NCBI RefSeq assembly: GCF_902806985.1
Contig: NZ_CADCXY010000001.1
Span: forward strand, 868,001-932,000
DNA length: 64,000 nt
Source: Pseudidiomarina piscicola
GTDB taxonomy: Bacteria; Pseudomonadota; Gammaproteobacteria; Enterobacterales; Alteromonadaceae
Reading direction: 5' to 3'
The translations under genes were made by a program, and so were the position numbers. The stretch's first letter is position 1. Every line of letters starts with the position of its first letter. The notes beneath the pieces were generated by a model. It worked only from the letters and a program-made list of their open reading frames with translations. It was not told where the DNA came from and searched no databases. Positions 1 to 9,250 of the stretch are shown here, one piece after another.

Positions 1-717
1 TATGCCACCGGCAAGCTCGACGTTGACGTTGCTGCGGATGTGGTCACCGGTATCGGTGAAGGCTGTGTGTTAGCAGGCTGCGCGTTAACCGGCGGCGAAA
101 CCGCGGAAATGCCGGGCATGTATCAGCAAGGTGATTACGATATTGCTGGCTTCTGTGTCGGTGTCGTCGAGAAAGCCAATATCATCGACGGTAGCAAAGT
201 CGCACCGGGCGATGCATTGGTAGCGCTTGCGTCCAGCGGCCCTCACTCAAACGGTTATTCATTGATTCGGAAGATCATCGAAGTAAGTGGTGCCGACGTG
301 GCAACAGAAGAGCTTGACGGTAAGCTACTGGCAGACCATTTACTCGCACCGACAACAATTTATGTGAAGCCGGTGCTTAAAGTACTTGAAAACTATAGTG
401 TTCACGCAATTTCACACATCACAGGCGGTGGTTTCTGGGAAAATATTCCGCGCGTACTGCCTGCTGATGCCAAAGCGGTAATCGATGACAGTAGTTGGGA
501 GTGGCCAGCTATCTTCAATTGGTTGCAACACCAAGGGAATGTCACAACTAAAGAAATGTATCGCACCTTTAACTGTGGCGTTGGCTTAATTTTGGCCTTG
601 CCAAATTCTCAAGCAGAAGCCGTGGTCGAGTTACTTCGCGAACAAGGTGAAGACGCTTGGGTCATAGGTAAAGTGGCTGCCCGTGAAGCGCAAGAAGCAC
701 AGGTTGAAATCGTCTAA
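1..717 (+). CDS. purM: Phosphoribosylformylglycinamidine cyclo-ligase, 3' part (5' end outside window)
   Basis: The reading frame is open from base 1, so the gene starts before the window; about 239 C-terminal residues are visible out of roughly 345 usual for PurM. The enzyme uses ATP to close the imidazole ring of FGAM, giving AIR, in cytoplasmic purine synthesis. Visible PurM signatures are [11 protein letters not shown] near the window start, the [13 protein letters not shown] block, and the [13 protein letters not shown] block in the C-terminal AIRS_C domain. The stop codon TAA overlaps the start codon of purN by one base, so the two are translationally coupled as in E. coli purMN. Identification is secure; only the start is missing. 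Confidence 0.97.
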   Translation, partial: YATGKLDVDVAADVVTGIGEGCVLAGCALTGGETAEMPGMYQQGDYDIAGFCVGVVEKANIIDGSKVAPGDALVALASSGPHSNGYSLIRKIIEVSGADVATEELDGKLLADHLLAPTTIYVKPVLKVLENYSVHAISHITGGGFWENIPRVLPADAKAVIDDSSWEWPAIFNWLQHQGNVTTKEMYRTFNCGVGLILALPNSQAEAVVELLREQGEDAWVIGKVAAREAQEAQVEIV

Positions 718-1355
718 TGAAGCGAATTGTAGTCCTTATCAGTGGTTCAGGAACCAACATGCAAGCCATCGTGGAGGCATGTCAGGCTGAACGTATCAAT
801 GGTGAAGTGGTTGCGGTAATAAGCAACAAAGCTGACGTTGGTGGCTTAGACAAAGCAGCACAGGCCGATATACCAACAGCCGTGCTGTCACACCGCGACT
901 TCGACAGCCGTGAAGACTACGATGCCGAACTGCGCAAGCTTATCGATAGCTTTGCGCCCGATATTGTCTTACTCGCTGGCTTTATGCGTATTTTGACCGG
1001 TGACTTTACGCAGCATTACGAAGGCAGAATGCTCAACATTCACCCTTCTTTATTGCCGAAATATCGCGGTGTTAACACGCATCAACGTGCGTTAGATAAC
1101 GGTGATACCGAGCATGGTGTGTCGGTTCATTTTGTCACCGAAGAGCTCGATGGTGGGCCGGTGGTGCTGCAAGCAGTCGTACCTGTATTTCCTGAAGACA
1201 GCGCGAGTGATCTGCAGCAGCGTGTGCACAGCCAGGAACACCGCATCTATCCTTTAGTCGTGCAGTGGCTTTGTACCGAGCGGCTGAAACTTACAGCCAA
1301 AGGTGCCGTATTAGACGGTAGTCTACTTGGGCCGCAAGGATACGCCACCGACTAA
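717..1355 (+). CDS. purN: Phosphoribosylglycinamide formyltransferase
   Basis: This 212-residue enzyme matches the usual PurN length. It transfers a formyl group from 10-formyl-tetrahydrofolate to GAR in purine synthesis. The N-terminal SGSGTNMQAI motif binds the substrate phosphate. The catalytic trio is visible as N107 and H109 in NIHPSLLP and D145 in EELDGG, equivalent to E. coli N106, H108 and D144. Its ATG sits inside the purM stop (TAATG). Its own stop interlocks with the stop of the convergent DUF3108 gene (shared bases 1352-1355), and no terminator hairpin is visible there. Confidence 0.98.
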   Translation: MKRIVVLISGSGTNMQAIVEACQAERINGEVVAVISNKADVGGLDKAAQADIPTAVLSHRDFDSREDYDAELRKLIDSFAPDIVLLAGFMRILTGDFTQHYEGRMLNIHPSLLPKYRGVNTHQRALDNGDTEHGVSVHFVTEELDGGPVVLQAVVPVFPEDSASDLQQRVHSQEHRIYPLVVQWLCTERLKLTAKGAVLDGSLLGPQGYATD

Positions 1356-2056
1356 TCGAGGGTTTCTAGCAATAACGTGGCAACCTCATCACCCTCTTTA
1401 CGTTGCTGCATTTTTACCAGCACATAATCAAGCTCTGGTGCAAACCAATAGTCCGTTTCGCGAGAGCTTGATTTACGTACCCGCTCTACCTTCAGTGCGG
1501 TAATGTCACCATAGGGCAAGTTAAGTACTTCCGCCTCGCCACGACGAAATGTTTGCTGATCATTCTCGCCCTTATCGTCAACGATTTGATAACTAAACTC
1601 TTGTGCATCGCTGTGTTGTAAATCAAACCGCAGCTGTTCAAGCATACTGGCTTCGTCCATCATTGCCTCGTGCCAAGTAATGGGTAACGGCGTGCCTGAG
1701 TCGCGTTCAACAACCTGCTTCTGCTGATAGTCAAAGCTGACCGAGATCCCCTTGTTTCGCCCCGTTCCACTGCGCTTGAAGCGAAACTGCTGGGGCGTCA
1801 CTTGTTCATCCACGAAACGAAAACTTGAATCGTAGCGGCGTACATCTGAGAGGAACAGAAAAGAAATCTCTGTTTCATTTTCCAACACGTAACTTCCGTC
1901 GTCTTGCTGACGTAGCTTGCGAAAGGCTTCGCCGTAGTTCGAACCACCTCGTTCAACTTCATAGCGGGCATCGTAAGTAGTTAATTTATTTGCTAACACC
2001 GGCGAACTAGTCGCTACTATTAGAGTGGCTGCTAGGCAATGAAATACTGCTTTCAT
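1352..2056 (-). CDS. DUF3108 domain protein, exported
   Basis: A 234-residue protein with a clear Sec signal peptide (residues 1 to about 22, hydrophobic core then VLA cleavage site), so it is probably periplasmic. The mature part resembles DUF3108 proteins: an opening TYDARYEVERGG-type strand, an internal FRFKRSGTG segment, and a C-terminal YWFAPELDYVLVKMQQRK block typical of the family. The function of DUF3108 is unknown; members are often found next to purMN in gammaproteobacteria, which matches here. The start is supported by an AGGAG ribosome-binding site about 5 bases upstream. It is convergent with purN and transcribed away from fadE. Confidence 0.85.
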   Translation of the reverse strand: MKAVFHCLAATLIVATSSPVLANKLTTYDARYEVERGGSNYGEAFRKLRQQDDGSYVLENETEISFLFLSDVRRYDSSFRFVDEQVTPQQFRFKRSGTGRNKGISVSFDYQQKQVVERDSGTPLPITWHEAMMDEASMLEQLRFDLQHSDAQEFSYQIVDDKGENDQQTFRRGEAEVLNLPYGDITALKVERVRKSSSRETDYWFAPELDYVLVKMQQRKEGDEVATLLLETLD

Positions 2057-2153
2057 TACGGCTCCTATGGTTCTTTATTTGTTTCTAAATCGGACAAAAA
2101 AATGATCGCTTCCGGTACTCTGACCTTATACCACTTAAAAAGTGCAATTACGC

Positions 2154-2182
2154 TTGAAAGTCACGGCTAAATTGTCTACTCT
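2154..2182 (+). promoter_or_regulatory. Candidate sigma-70 promoter of fadE
   Basis: TTGAAA at 2154-2159 and TACTCT at 2177-2182 are separated by 17 bases, a reasonable -35/-10 pair. Transcription would start near 2189, just before the FadR-like palindrome. This was picked by eye and not scored. Confidence 0.45.
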
Positions 2183-2195
2183 CAAGGGATAACTT

Positions 2196-2212
2196 TACTG
2201 GTCAGACCTCTA
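2196..2212. promoter_or_regulatory. Candidate FadR operator upstream of fadE
   Basis: The 17-mer centred on 2204 reads TACTGGTCAGACCTCTA. It contains the CTGGTC-N-GACC core that characterises FadR operators of gammaproteobacteria; the left half is close to ideal and the right half keeps GACC. It ends 22 bases before the fadE ATG and would lie just downstream of the predicted transcription start, the usual position for FadR repression of fad genes. What I see is the palindrome and its place. That FadR binds is inference, as no fadR gene is in the window. Confidence 0.6.
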
Positions 2213-2234
2213 ACCACAACGACGGAGTATCATT

Positions 2235-4691
2235 ATGAGTGTCGCCTTATGGATCATTGCTACCTTACTCGTACTAGGTGGCCTATTGTATTACCGTACA
2301 TCGCTGCTAGTTACCAGCCTTGGTTTAGTTGCCATGTTTGCCATCGGTAGTCTTGTCGACGTTGTTGGCCCTGTGCTTTGGGTGCTTCTAGCGCTTGTTC
2401 TCTTGCCGTTGAATATCACAGCATTTCGACGTGGCGTGTTGAGTAAGTCGTTACTCAACATGTACCGCAACGTGATGCCTGAAATTTCTGAAACTGAGAA
2501 AGATGCGATCGACGCGGGTACCACATGGTGGGAAGGCGAACTGTTTCGCGGCGCTCCAAATTGGGAAAACCTGCATAGCATTCAAAAAGCTGAGTTAAGC
2601 GCTGAAGAGCAAGCTTTCCTTGACGGCCCATGCGAAGAAGTTTGCAAAATGCTTGACGATTGGGAAGCTTCTCACGGGCTTGCCGATATGCCAGAAAACG
2701 TTTGGCAGTTCCTGAAGGATAATAAGTTCTTCGCCATGATCATCAAAAAGAAATATGGCGGTCTTGAATTCTCAGCCTATGCGCAATCTCGCGTGCTGCA
2801 GAAATTATCAGGGGTCAGCACCATTTTGGCCAGCACCGTCGGTGTTCCTAACTCGTTAGGTCCAGGCGAATTGCTGCAGCACTATGGTACTGAAGAACAA
2901 AAAGACTATTACTTACCACGTTTGGCGACCGGTGAAGAAGTGCCATGTTTTGCCCTAACCAGTCCAGAGGCAGGCTCAGATGCGGGCTCCATCCCTGATA
3001 CTGGTGTGGTTTGCAAAGGTGAGTGGGAAGGCAAAGAAGTAGTCGGTATTCGACTTAACTTCAATAAGCGCTACATTACGTTAGCGCCTATCGCAACCGT
3101 ACTTGGCTTAGCCTTTAAGATGTACGATCCCGATCACTTGTTGGGCGATAAAGAATCTCTAGGTATTACCGCAGCACTGATCCCACGCGACACTAAAGGT
3201 GTTGAAATTGGCCGTCGTCACTTCCCGTTAAACGTGCCGTTCCAAAACGGTCCGATTCGTGGTGAAGACGTATTTGTGCCGCTCGATTTCATTATTGGCG
3301 GTGCCGAAATGGCCGGTAAAGGCTGGCGTATGCTGGTCGAGTGCTTGTCTGTAGGCCGTGCGATTACGCTACCTTCAAACAGTGCCGGTGGCGTTAAGTC
3401 CATCGCATTGGCCACGGGTGCCTACGCTTACATTCGTCGCCAGTTCAAGTTACCTGTCGGCAAGATGGAAGGCGTGCAAGAAGCCATGGCGCGTATCGGC
3501 GGTAATGCTTACCTAATGGACGCAGTCACCACCCTATCGACCAAGGGTATCGATCTTGGCGAAAAGCCGTCGGTGATTTCAGCCATTTCAAAATACCACA
3601 TGACCGAGAAGCTTCGTGCCTGCATGGACGACGCCATGGACATCCACGGTGGTAAAGGCATCTGTTTGGGGCCAAACAACTATTTAGGTCGCGGTTACCA
3701 AGGCGTTCCCGTTGCTATTACCGTTGAAGGTGCAAACATTCTAACGCGTAGCTTGATGATATACGGTCAAGGTGCGATCCGCTGCCATCCGTTTGTATTG
3801 GAAGAAATGTTAGCGTCAGCTGAACATAACGCTGAAGGCCTGAAGCGCTTCGATAAAGCTATTTTTGGGCACATCGGTTTTGCCATGAGCAATGCGGTAC
3901 GTTCAATTGCCTTAGGCTTCGGCGGACACCACTTTAGTAGTGCACCGTTTAAAGACAGTACCAAGCAATACTACAAGCAGATGAACCGCTTCAGCGCTAA
4001 CTTAGCTTTGTTATCAGACGTAGCCATGGGCGTGTTGGGTGGCTCATTGAAGCGTAAGCAGCGTATCTCGGCACGTTTAGGTGACATGCTTAGCTATTTG
4101 TATATCGGCTCTGCTACTCTGAAGCGCTTTGCTGACGAAGGCCGCCAGCATGACGATCTACCGTTGTTGCATTGGGCAATGCAAGATACCTTGTACAAGC
4201 TGCAAGAAGCGCAACTTGAGTTATTAGATAACTTTGGCTTTGTCGGTAAAACCATGCGCGTGATGATGTATCCGTTTGGTCGCTTTGTGAAGCGTCCTTC
4301 AGACCGTCTCGATAGCAAGGTTGCAAAAATCTTACTGAAACCAAACGCCAGTCGCGAACGTTTAGGCCGTGGCCAGTTCTTAGCTGTTGAAGGTCAGTAT
4401 GGTTACCTTGAGCAGGCGCTCCGTGACATCATCGAAGCCGAGCCACTGCACGACCGCGTTCAACGCGCTGCAAACGAGCGTATGGCTTTTGTATTCCTTG
4501 ATAAAGTTGCCGCAAAAGGCAAAGAGATGGGAGTGCTAAGTGATGAAGAGGTTGCTTTACTAGAACGAGCCGAAGAAGGTCGTCTACGCGTTATCAACGT
4601 TGACGATTTTGAGCACGAAGAGCTCATGGCCGGTAAAGCGGCGCATAACTGGGCGTTAGAAAACCTCGGTAAAAAATCAAGTGCTGCATAG
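2235..4691 (+). CDS. fadE: Acyl-CoA dehydrogenase, FadE type
   Basis: An 818-residue protein, close to E. coli FadE (814). It catalyses the first, FAD-dependent step of fatty-acid beta-oxidation, making trans-2-enoyl-CoA. The N-terminus carries two hydrophobic segments (about residues 3-25 and 28-60) that should anchor it in the inner membrane. The acyl-CoA dehydrogenase core follows: [16 protein letters not shown] is the FAD/substrate-binding signature (about residues 235-250), then the middle domain and the DIHGGKGIC helical block near residue 477. A DUF1974-like C-terminal extension completes the FadE architecture. The start has a GGAG ribosome-binding site. It stands alone behind a FadR-like operator and ends at a strong terminator. 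Confidence 0.95.
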   Translation: MSVALWIIATLLVLGGLLYYRTSLLVTSLGLVAMFAIGSLVDVVGPVLWVLLALVLLPLNITAFRRGVLSKSLLNMYRNVMPEISETEKDAIDAGTTWWEGELFRGAPNWENLHSIQKAELSAEEQAFLDGPCEEVCKMLDDWEASHGLADMPENVWQFLKDNKFFAMIIKKKYGGLEFSAYAQSRVLQKLSGVSTILASTVGVPNSLGPGELLQHYGTEEQKDYYLPRLATGEEVPCFALTSPEAGSDAGSIPDTGVVCKGEWEGKEVVGIRLNFNKRYITLAPIATVLGLAFKMYDPDHLLGDKESLGITAALIPRDTKGVEIGRRHFPLNVPFQNGPIRGEDVFVPLDFIIGGAEMAGKGWRMLVECLSVGRAITLPSNSAGGVKSIALATGAYAYIRRQFKLPVGKMEGVQEAMARIGGNAYLMDAVTTLSTKGIDLGEKPSVISAISKYHMTEKLRACMDDAMDIHGGKGICLGPNNYLGRGYQGVPVAITVEGANILTRSLMIYGQGAIRCHPFVLEEMLASAEHNAEGLKRFDKAIFGHIGFAMSNAVRSIALGFGGHHFSSAPFKDSTKQYYKQMNRFSANLALLSDVAMGVLGGSLKRKQRISARLGDMLSYLYIGSATLKRFADEGRQHDDLPLLHWAMQDTLYKLQEAQLELLDNFGFVGKTMRVMMYPFGRFVKRPSDRLDSKVAKILLKPNASRERLGRGQFLAVEGQYGYLEQALRDIIEAEPLHDRVQRAANERMAFVFLDKVAAKGKEMGVLSDEEVALLERAEEGRLRVINVDDFEHEELMAGKAAHNWALENLGKKSSAA

Positions 4692-4726
4692 CAGTGCTAC
4701 ATAGTAGTGCTACATAGTAGTGCAAT
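4688..4726. repeat. 13-bp tandem repeat, three imperfect copies, over the fadE stop
   Basis: Copies lie at 4688-4700, 4701-4713 and 4714-4726. The unit is ATAGTAGTGCTAC with one change in copy 1 and two at the end of copy 3. The fadE stop codon TAG (4689-4691) is inside copy 1, so later copies are untranslated. It looks like slipped-strand duplication of the gene tail. Confidence 0.8.
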
Positions 4727-4742
4727 GAACTACTTTTCATAA

Positions 4743-4768
4743 AAAACGGCGCCATTTGGCGCCGTTTT
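4743..4768. terminator. Bidirectional intrinsic terminator between fadE and the peroxiredoxin gene
   Basis: A perfect stem: AAAACGGCGCCA (4743-4754) pairs with TGGCGCCGTTTT (4757-4768) around a minimal loop. T runs lie at the 3' side on both strands, so it can serve both convergent genes. Confidence 0.9.
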
Positions 4769-4784
4769 AGTTTAACCTATTTCC

Positions 4785-5420
4785 CTACTTGTCGTTCACA
4801 CTGGTAAAGCGTAAGTAAGGCTTCACCGTTTTAAACCCTTGTGGGAATTTCTTCTCGGCCTCTTCCATTGAAACAGTTGGCGGTATAATCACATCCCCTC
4901 CTAACTCCCAGTCGGCCGGGCAGGCAACGCCATGTTTATCTGTGGTTTGCAAGGCATCAATGACCCGCAGAATTTCGGCAAAATTACGTCCGACGCTCAT
5001 TGGATAAGTCATGGTTAAGCGAATTTTTTGGTTCGGATCGATAATAAAAACCGATCGCACTGCCGCTGTTTCACTTTCACCTGGATGAATCATTTCATAA
5101 AGCTCAGCCACTTTAGTGTCTTTATCAGCAACGATTGGGAAACCAACCTTGGTGTTTTGCGTTTCGTTAATATCGTTAATCCAGCCATTGTGCTCTTCGA
5201 CACTATCGGTCGATAGCCCAAGAGGCTTCACGTTTCGTGCAGCGAACTGCTCCGCAAGCTGCGCTGTACGCCCCATTTCGGTGGTACATACCGGCGTATA
5301 GTCCGCTGGGTGGCTAAAAAAGAAAACCCAAGACCCTTGCGCCCAATCATGAAAGTTTATATTGCCGCTAGTGGTTTCAATCTCAAAGTTTGGTGCGGTA
5401 TCACCTATACGTAGTCCCAT
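4785..5420 (-). CDS. 1-Cys (Prx6-type) peroxiredoxin
   Basis: A 211-residue AhpC/TSA-family peroxidase that reduces hydrogen peroxide and organic hydroperoxides. The peroxidatic cysteine is C45 in the YTPVCTTE motif; the HPADYTPVCTTE context, the C-terminal PYLRFT block and the length are those of the Prx6/1-Cys branch. I chose the ATG at 5420 (MGLRIGDTAPNF, the canonical family N-terminus) because AAGGGG sits about 7 bases upstream. An in-frame ATG at 5447 would add nine residues and overlap the upstream gene by 4 bases. It is co-transcribed behind the metallo-beta-lactamase-fold gene, suggesting a joint role in peroxide or reactive-sulfur stress. Confidence 0.93.
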   Translation of the reverse strand: MGLRIGDTAPNFEIETTSGNINFHDWAQGSWVFFFSHPADYTPVCTTEMGRTAQLAEQFAARNVKPLGLSTDSVEEHNGWINDINETQNTKVGFPIVADKDTKVAELYEMIHPGESETAAVRSVFIIDPNQKIRLTMTYPMSVGRNFAEILRVIDALQTTDKHGVACPADWELGGDVIIPPTVSMEEAEKKFPQGFKTVKPYLRFTSVNDK

Positions 5421-5443
5421 TTTATTACCCCTTCTAGGTTCAT

Positions 5444-6343
5444 TCATTCAAATCTGTTCGCTGGAATCTTAAAGTAACGATGTCCATCGGCTTCTGGTTC
5501 AGGCAACTTTCCAGCTCGCAAGTTCACTTGCAACGCATGCAACATGCGATCGGGTAACGACAATGTTTCATCTCGTTCTTGCCGTAATTTCCGATATTCG
5601 GCCTCACTTACATCACCAGCTAAGTGAATGTTGTTTTGCTTATGTTCGGCAACGGTTGCTTCCCACTGCGGTTCGCGACCGTCTTTGCCATAGTCGTGAC
5701 CAATAAACAGACGCGTGGCGTCAGGTAAACTCAAAATACGTTGTAACGTGTTCCATAGATCTATGCTTGAACCGCCAGGAAAGTCAGCACGAGAAGTGCC
5801 ACTGTCTGGATACATCAACGTATCATGTACAAATGCCGCATCACCAACAAGGTAAGTAATAGAGCCAAGGGTGTGGCCTGGCGATAACCATACATCGACC
5901 TGTAACTCGCCGATAGTAAACTGGTCGCCCTCTTCAAAAAGATAGTCGAAATCTGCGGTTGGCTTGAACGTATTTGGCAAGTGATAGTAATCACTCCATA
6001 ACTCGGCAATTTCGTTCACCTTTGCACCAATCGCATTTGGGGCATTGGTTTGCTCTTTCAAATACCAGGATGCCATCAAATGATCAGCATGAGGATGCGT
6101 ATCAAGCACCCAAGTGATGCGTAGGTCATGCTCTTTTGCTAATGCTAATAGTTGATCAGCACTGCCAAAGTGGGTCGACGCTGAGCGTGGATCAAAGTTC
6201 TGAACCCCGTCGATAATTGCAGCTTCACGGGTTTTGGGGTCCGCAACAAGGTATTGTACTGAGCCGGTATCGGCTTCGTAAACACCCCACACATCGGGGG
6301 ACCCTGCTCCGTTCGAGGGGCTATGACGAATACAATTTTTCAT
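5444..6343 (-). CDS. MBL-fold hydrolase, ETHE1/Blh-like (possible persulfide dioxygenase)
   Basis: A 299-residue metallo-beta-lactamase-fold protein. Metal ligands are visible: H83, H85, D87 and H88 in THPHADH, H157 in SPGHTLGS, D174 in FVHDTLMYPD, and H216 in IGHDYG. The DSGTSRADFPGG segment after D174 is typical of the ETHE1/Blh branch, which oxidises glutathione persulfide or acts in sulfide detoxification. Glyoxalase II is less likely, because gloB is elsewhere (48087). The exact substrate is not proven by sequence. The start has a very strong AAGGAGG ribosome-binding site. It is the first gene of a two-gene unit with the peroxiredoxin and is divergent from the AbgT gene. Confidence 0.82.
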   Translation of the reverse strand: MKNCIRHSPSNGAGSPDVWGVYEADTGSVQYLVADPKTREAAIIDGVQNFDPRSASTHFGSADQLLALAKEHDLRITWVLDTHPHADHLMASWYLKEQTNAPNAIGAKVNEIAELWSDYYHLPNTFKPTADFDYLFEEGDQFTIGELQVDVWLSPGHTLGSITYLVGDAAFVHDTLMYPDSGTSRADFPGGSSIDLWNTLQRILSLPDATRLFIGHDYGKDGREPQWEATVAEHKQNNIHLAGDVSEAEYRKLRQERDETLSLPDRMLHALQVNLRAGKLPEPEADGHRYFKIPANRFE

Positions 6344-6369
6344 ACAACCTCCTTATTTCGCGCTTAGCT

Positions 6370-6398
6370 AAAATAACGAATTCACTGGTAACGATCAA
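6370..6398 (-). promoter_or_regulatory. Candidate promoter of the MBL-peroxiredoxin unit
   Basis: On the minus strand TTGATC (6393-6398) and TATTTT (6370-6375) are 17 bases apart, each matching four of six consensus positions. It sits about 27 bases upstream of the MBL-fold start codon. Chosen by eye. Confidence 0.45.
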
Positions 6399-6488
6399 GT
6401 CAGTTGCGCGGACTCATGAGCCTACGTTTATTTTCATGTACAATCACCGCATTCCAAATTAAAGCTATGAAACCAGGAGCAGCATGGC

Positions 6489-8048
6489 ATGACTCAGGCC
6501 AATTCTTCGCCGCAAAAGCGTGGCGCCTTTACTCGATTTCTCGACACTGTCGAATGGTTAGGTAATTTACTCCCTCATCCGATTACATTGTTTGCCTTAT
6601 TTGCACTTGCCGTGGTCATTGCCAGTGGTATCGCGAGCTATTTTGGGGTTAGTGCGCAGGACCCGCGTCCAGGCGGTGGTGTCATCGAGGTGGTAAGCTT
6701 ACTCAACGCTGAAGGCTTACAACGTATTGTTACCGGCCTGGTTACGAATTTTACCGGCTTTACCCCACTCGGTACGGTGTTGGTAGCTTTGCTAGGGGTT
6801 GGCATTGCTGAGCGTTCAGGCTTGCTTTCTGCGGCCATGCGCGGCCTAGTTATGAATGCTCACCCTCGAGTGGTGACACTTGCTGTGGTACTTGCCGGCG
6901 TCATTTCCAACACTGCATCAGAGCTTGGCTATGTGGTATTAGTACCGCTGTCGGCAATGATATTTCACTCTCTGGGTCGTCATCCGTTAGCCGGGCTCGC
7001 GGCAGCTTTTTCTGGGGTTTCTGCTGGTTACAGCGCCAATCTATTGATTGGTACCGTTGATCCGCTTTTAGCTGGTATCACCACCAAAGCGGCCAACCTC
7101 ATTGATCCCAATTACTACGTTGGCCCCGAAGCCAACTGGTACTTCATGATGATCTCAACCTTTCTGATCGCCGCCATGGGTACTTTTGTGACCGAAAAAA
7201 TCGTTGAGCCCAAGCTTGGGAAATACGATACCAATGAAGCGAGCATTGACCTCAGTGAGCAGAAAATTGAGGCACTAAGTCCCATTGAAAAGCGTGGCTT
7301 AAAAGGTGCTGGCCTCAGCTTTTTGCTACTCGGCGCCATTCTTGCAATCACCATTGTGCCGGAATGGGGTATTCTTCGGCATCCAGAAACTGGAGCAGTT
7401 GCTGGCTCTCCTTTCTTACGCGGTATTGTTGCCTTTATTTTTATTACTTTCGCCATACCCGGGTACGTGTACGGCCGTATCACCAACGTCATGCGCAGCG
7501 ACCGCGATGTCATTGATGCAATGTCTGAATCGATGAGCACACTCGGTATGTATATTGTTTTGGTCTTTTTTGCTGCTCAGTTCGTGGCGTTTTTCGGCTG
7601 GACAAACTTCGGTAGTATCTTTGCCATCAAGGGCGCGCAATTTTTACAGGAAGTCGGCTTAACCGGACCTTCAGTATTTATTTTGTTTATTCTAATGTGT
7701 GCGTTTGTCAACTTGATGCTGGGTTCAGCGTCCGCCCAATGGGCAATCACAGCACCTATTTTCGTACCTATGTTGATGCTCATTGGCTATGCACCGGAAG
7801 TCATTCAGGCGGCCTATCGCATTGGCGATTCGGTCACCAATATCATTACGCCGATGATGAGTTACTTTGGTTTAATTCTTGCGGTTGCCGCACGTTACAA
7901 GAAGGACATTGGTATTGGTACGCTCGTGGCCACCATGCTGCCATATAGCATCATGTTCTTACTAGGCTGGAGCATCCTCTTCTTTGTTTGGGTTTTCGCC
8001 TTAGGCATGCCAGTGGGTGTCGAAGCACCCACCTATTACACCCCTTAG
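6489..8048 (+). CDS. AbgT family transporter (first copy)
   Basis: A 519-residue integral membrane protein with about nine to eleven hydrophobic segments and two re-entrant-like stretches, the pattern of the AbgT family (E. coli AbgT, 508 aa; MtrF). Characterised members import p-aminobenzoyl-glutamate or export folate catabolites and sulfonamides using the proton gradient. Family landmarks are WLGNLLPHPITLFALFAL at the N-terminus, GVGIAERSGL (about residue 103), the SNTASELGYVVLVPL block, FVNLMLGSASAQWA, and YRIGDSVTNIITP in the C-terminal half. The ATG at 6489 follows a GGAG site; an ATG 5 bases earlier is closed after two codons. A second paralogue is at 14543. Substrate and direction cannot be told from sequence. 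Confidence 0.92.
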   Translation: MTQANSSPQKRGAFTRFLDTVEWLGNLLPHPITLFALFALAVVIASGIASYFGVSAQDPRPGGGVIEVVSLLNAEGLQRIVTGLVTNFTGFTPLGTVLVALLGVGIAERSGLLSAAMRGLVMNAHPRVVTLAVVLAGVISNTASELGYVVLVPLSAMIFHSLGRHPLAGLAAAFSGVSAGYSANLLIGTVDPLLAGITTKAANLIDPNYYVGPEANWYFMMISTFLIAAMGTFVTEKIVEPKLGKYDTNEASIDLSEQKIEALSPIEKRGLKGAGLSFLLLGAILAITIVPEWGILRHPETGAVAGSPFLRGIVAFIFITFAIPGYVYGRITNVMRSDRDVIDAMSESMSTLGMYIVLVFFAAQFVAFFGWTNFGSIFAIKGAQFLQEVGLTGPSVFILFILMCAFVNLMLGSASAQWAITAPIFVPMLMLIGYAPEVIQAAYRIGDSVTNIITPMMSYFGLILAVAARYKKDIGIGTLVATMLPYSIMFLLGWSILFFVWVFALGMPVGVEAPTYYTP

Positions 8049-9250
8049 GCTTCAGTTACTGATTCCGCGGTACGAAGTAATTTGTAGAGGAGCGTTGCGG
8101 TGAGTCCGCACGCTCCAATCACAAAGAGCATGCCTAGTGGATGACTATGACCCACAATATTTACCAACGCTGAAACAATCCCAGCAATCAAAAACTGCAA
8201 GCTACCAGTAACCGCCGAAGCAGAGCCCGCACGCTGTTGCTGTTCAGCTAATGCGCCCGCCATGGCGTTGGGGAAAACCATGCCTAAGGTACTCACATAA
8301 GCAAACACAATCGCCAGCACCATCCAAAAGTTGGCATTTATCGCGGCAAAAACAACCGTTGTTAAAGAAATAAGTGCGAGCACCGGCAGTGACTTGTTAA
8401 GAATTTTGCGCGCGTCGCGGCGTCGCAACAGCCACGCGTTCAACTGCGCCATACCAATAATGCCCACAGCATTCATGCCAAACAACCAGCTATAATGCGT
8501 TGGATCGAGACCAAAATGCTCGATAAAAACTAACGGTGAACCGGTAATATAAGCAAACATACCTGATTGAGCGATGCCCCCCGCTAATGAGTAACGCAGG
8601 AAGCCTCGATCTTTCAACACGTCCCAATAAATTGGCAAACTACGGCGCATACGCACCGCATTATCAAAGCCTCGTGTCTCTGGCAGACGCACGTGCACAA
8701 TCGCCATACATGCGGCCGCTAGTGCAGCTACAATTATAAATATTGCTTGCCAACCGAACGCCTGCGTTACGTATGCACCCGCCAGTGGCGCCAAAATAGG
8801 TGCGATACCCATGATCAAGATTAGAAACGAAAAAACTTGAGCTGATGCCTGCGGGCTATAGAGATCGCGAACCATTGCTCGTGCAATCACTAAACCAGCA
8901 CAAGAGCCCACGGCTTGAAAAAAACGTAATACAATTAGGCTTTCAAGATTGGGTGCATAGGCACAGGCAATCGAGGTTACGATATAAATAACCAAACCAA
9001 AGTACAGTGGCGGCTTGCGGCCCCACTTATCTGACGCTGTGCCATAGAGCAGTTGGCCAATAAAAAGCCCGAGGAAAAACGAGGTCAGCGATAACTCGAC
9101 ACGATTAGATACCGTACTATAAGTCTCGGCAATATCGCCAAACGCTGGCAAGTACATATCGATGGATAAAGGCCCAAACATGGTCAAAAGGGCCAGCACC
9201 ACGACTGTTAAATCAAACCTAGCTTTATCTGAGACAGGTAGTTGGGTCAT
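8045..9250 (-). CDS. Bcr/CflA-type drug:proton antiporter (MFS)
   Basis: A 401-residue major facilitator with twelve predicted membrane segments, matching the Bcr/CflA subfamily (about 400 residues, 12-TMS drug exporters). Characteristic features are the PLSIDMYLPAF motif in TM1, the QLLYGTASDKWGRKPP motif A between TM2 and TM3, and APILAPLAGAYV (motif C-like) in TM5. It is the last gene of a three-gene unit, overlapping the nucleotidase gene by 4 bases (ATGA). Its stop interlocks with that of the convergent AbgT gene (TTAG, 8045-8048). The operon context suggests export of a nucleoside, base or metabolite, but the family also carries bicyclomycin, chloramphenicol and cysteine. Confidence 0.92.
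   Translation of the reverse strand: MTQLPVSDKARFDLTVVVLALLTMFGPLSIDMYLPAFGDIAETYSTVSNRVELSLTSFFLGLFIGQLLYGTASDKWGRKPPLYFGLVIYIVTSIACAYAPNLESLIVLRFFQAVGSCAGLVIARAMVRDLYSPQASAQVFSFLILIMGIAPILAPLAGAYVTQAFGWQAIFIIVAALAAACMAIVHVRLPETRGFDNAVRMRRSLPIYWDVLKDRGFLRYSLAGGIAQSGMFAYITGSPLVFIEHFGLDPTHYSWLFGMNAVGIIGMAQLNAWLLRRRDARKILNKSLPVLALISLTTVVFAAINANFWMVLAIVFAYVSTLGMVFPNAMAGALAEQQQRAGSASAVTGSLQFLIAGIVSALVNIVGHSHPLGMLFVIGACGLTATLLYKLLRTAESVTEA

Noticed and set aside
7115-7540. 141-codon minus-strand frame opposite the first AbgT gene
   Set aside because: Complement of hydrophobic codons in the transporter; not a protein-like composition.
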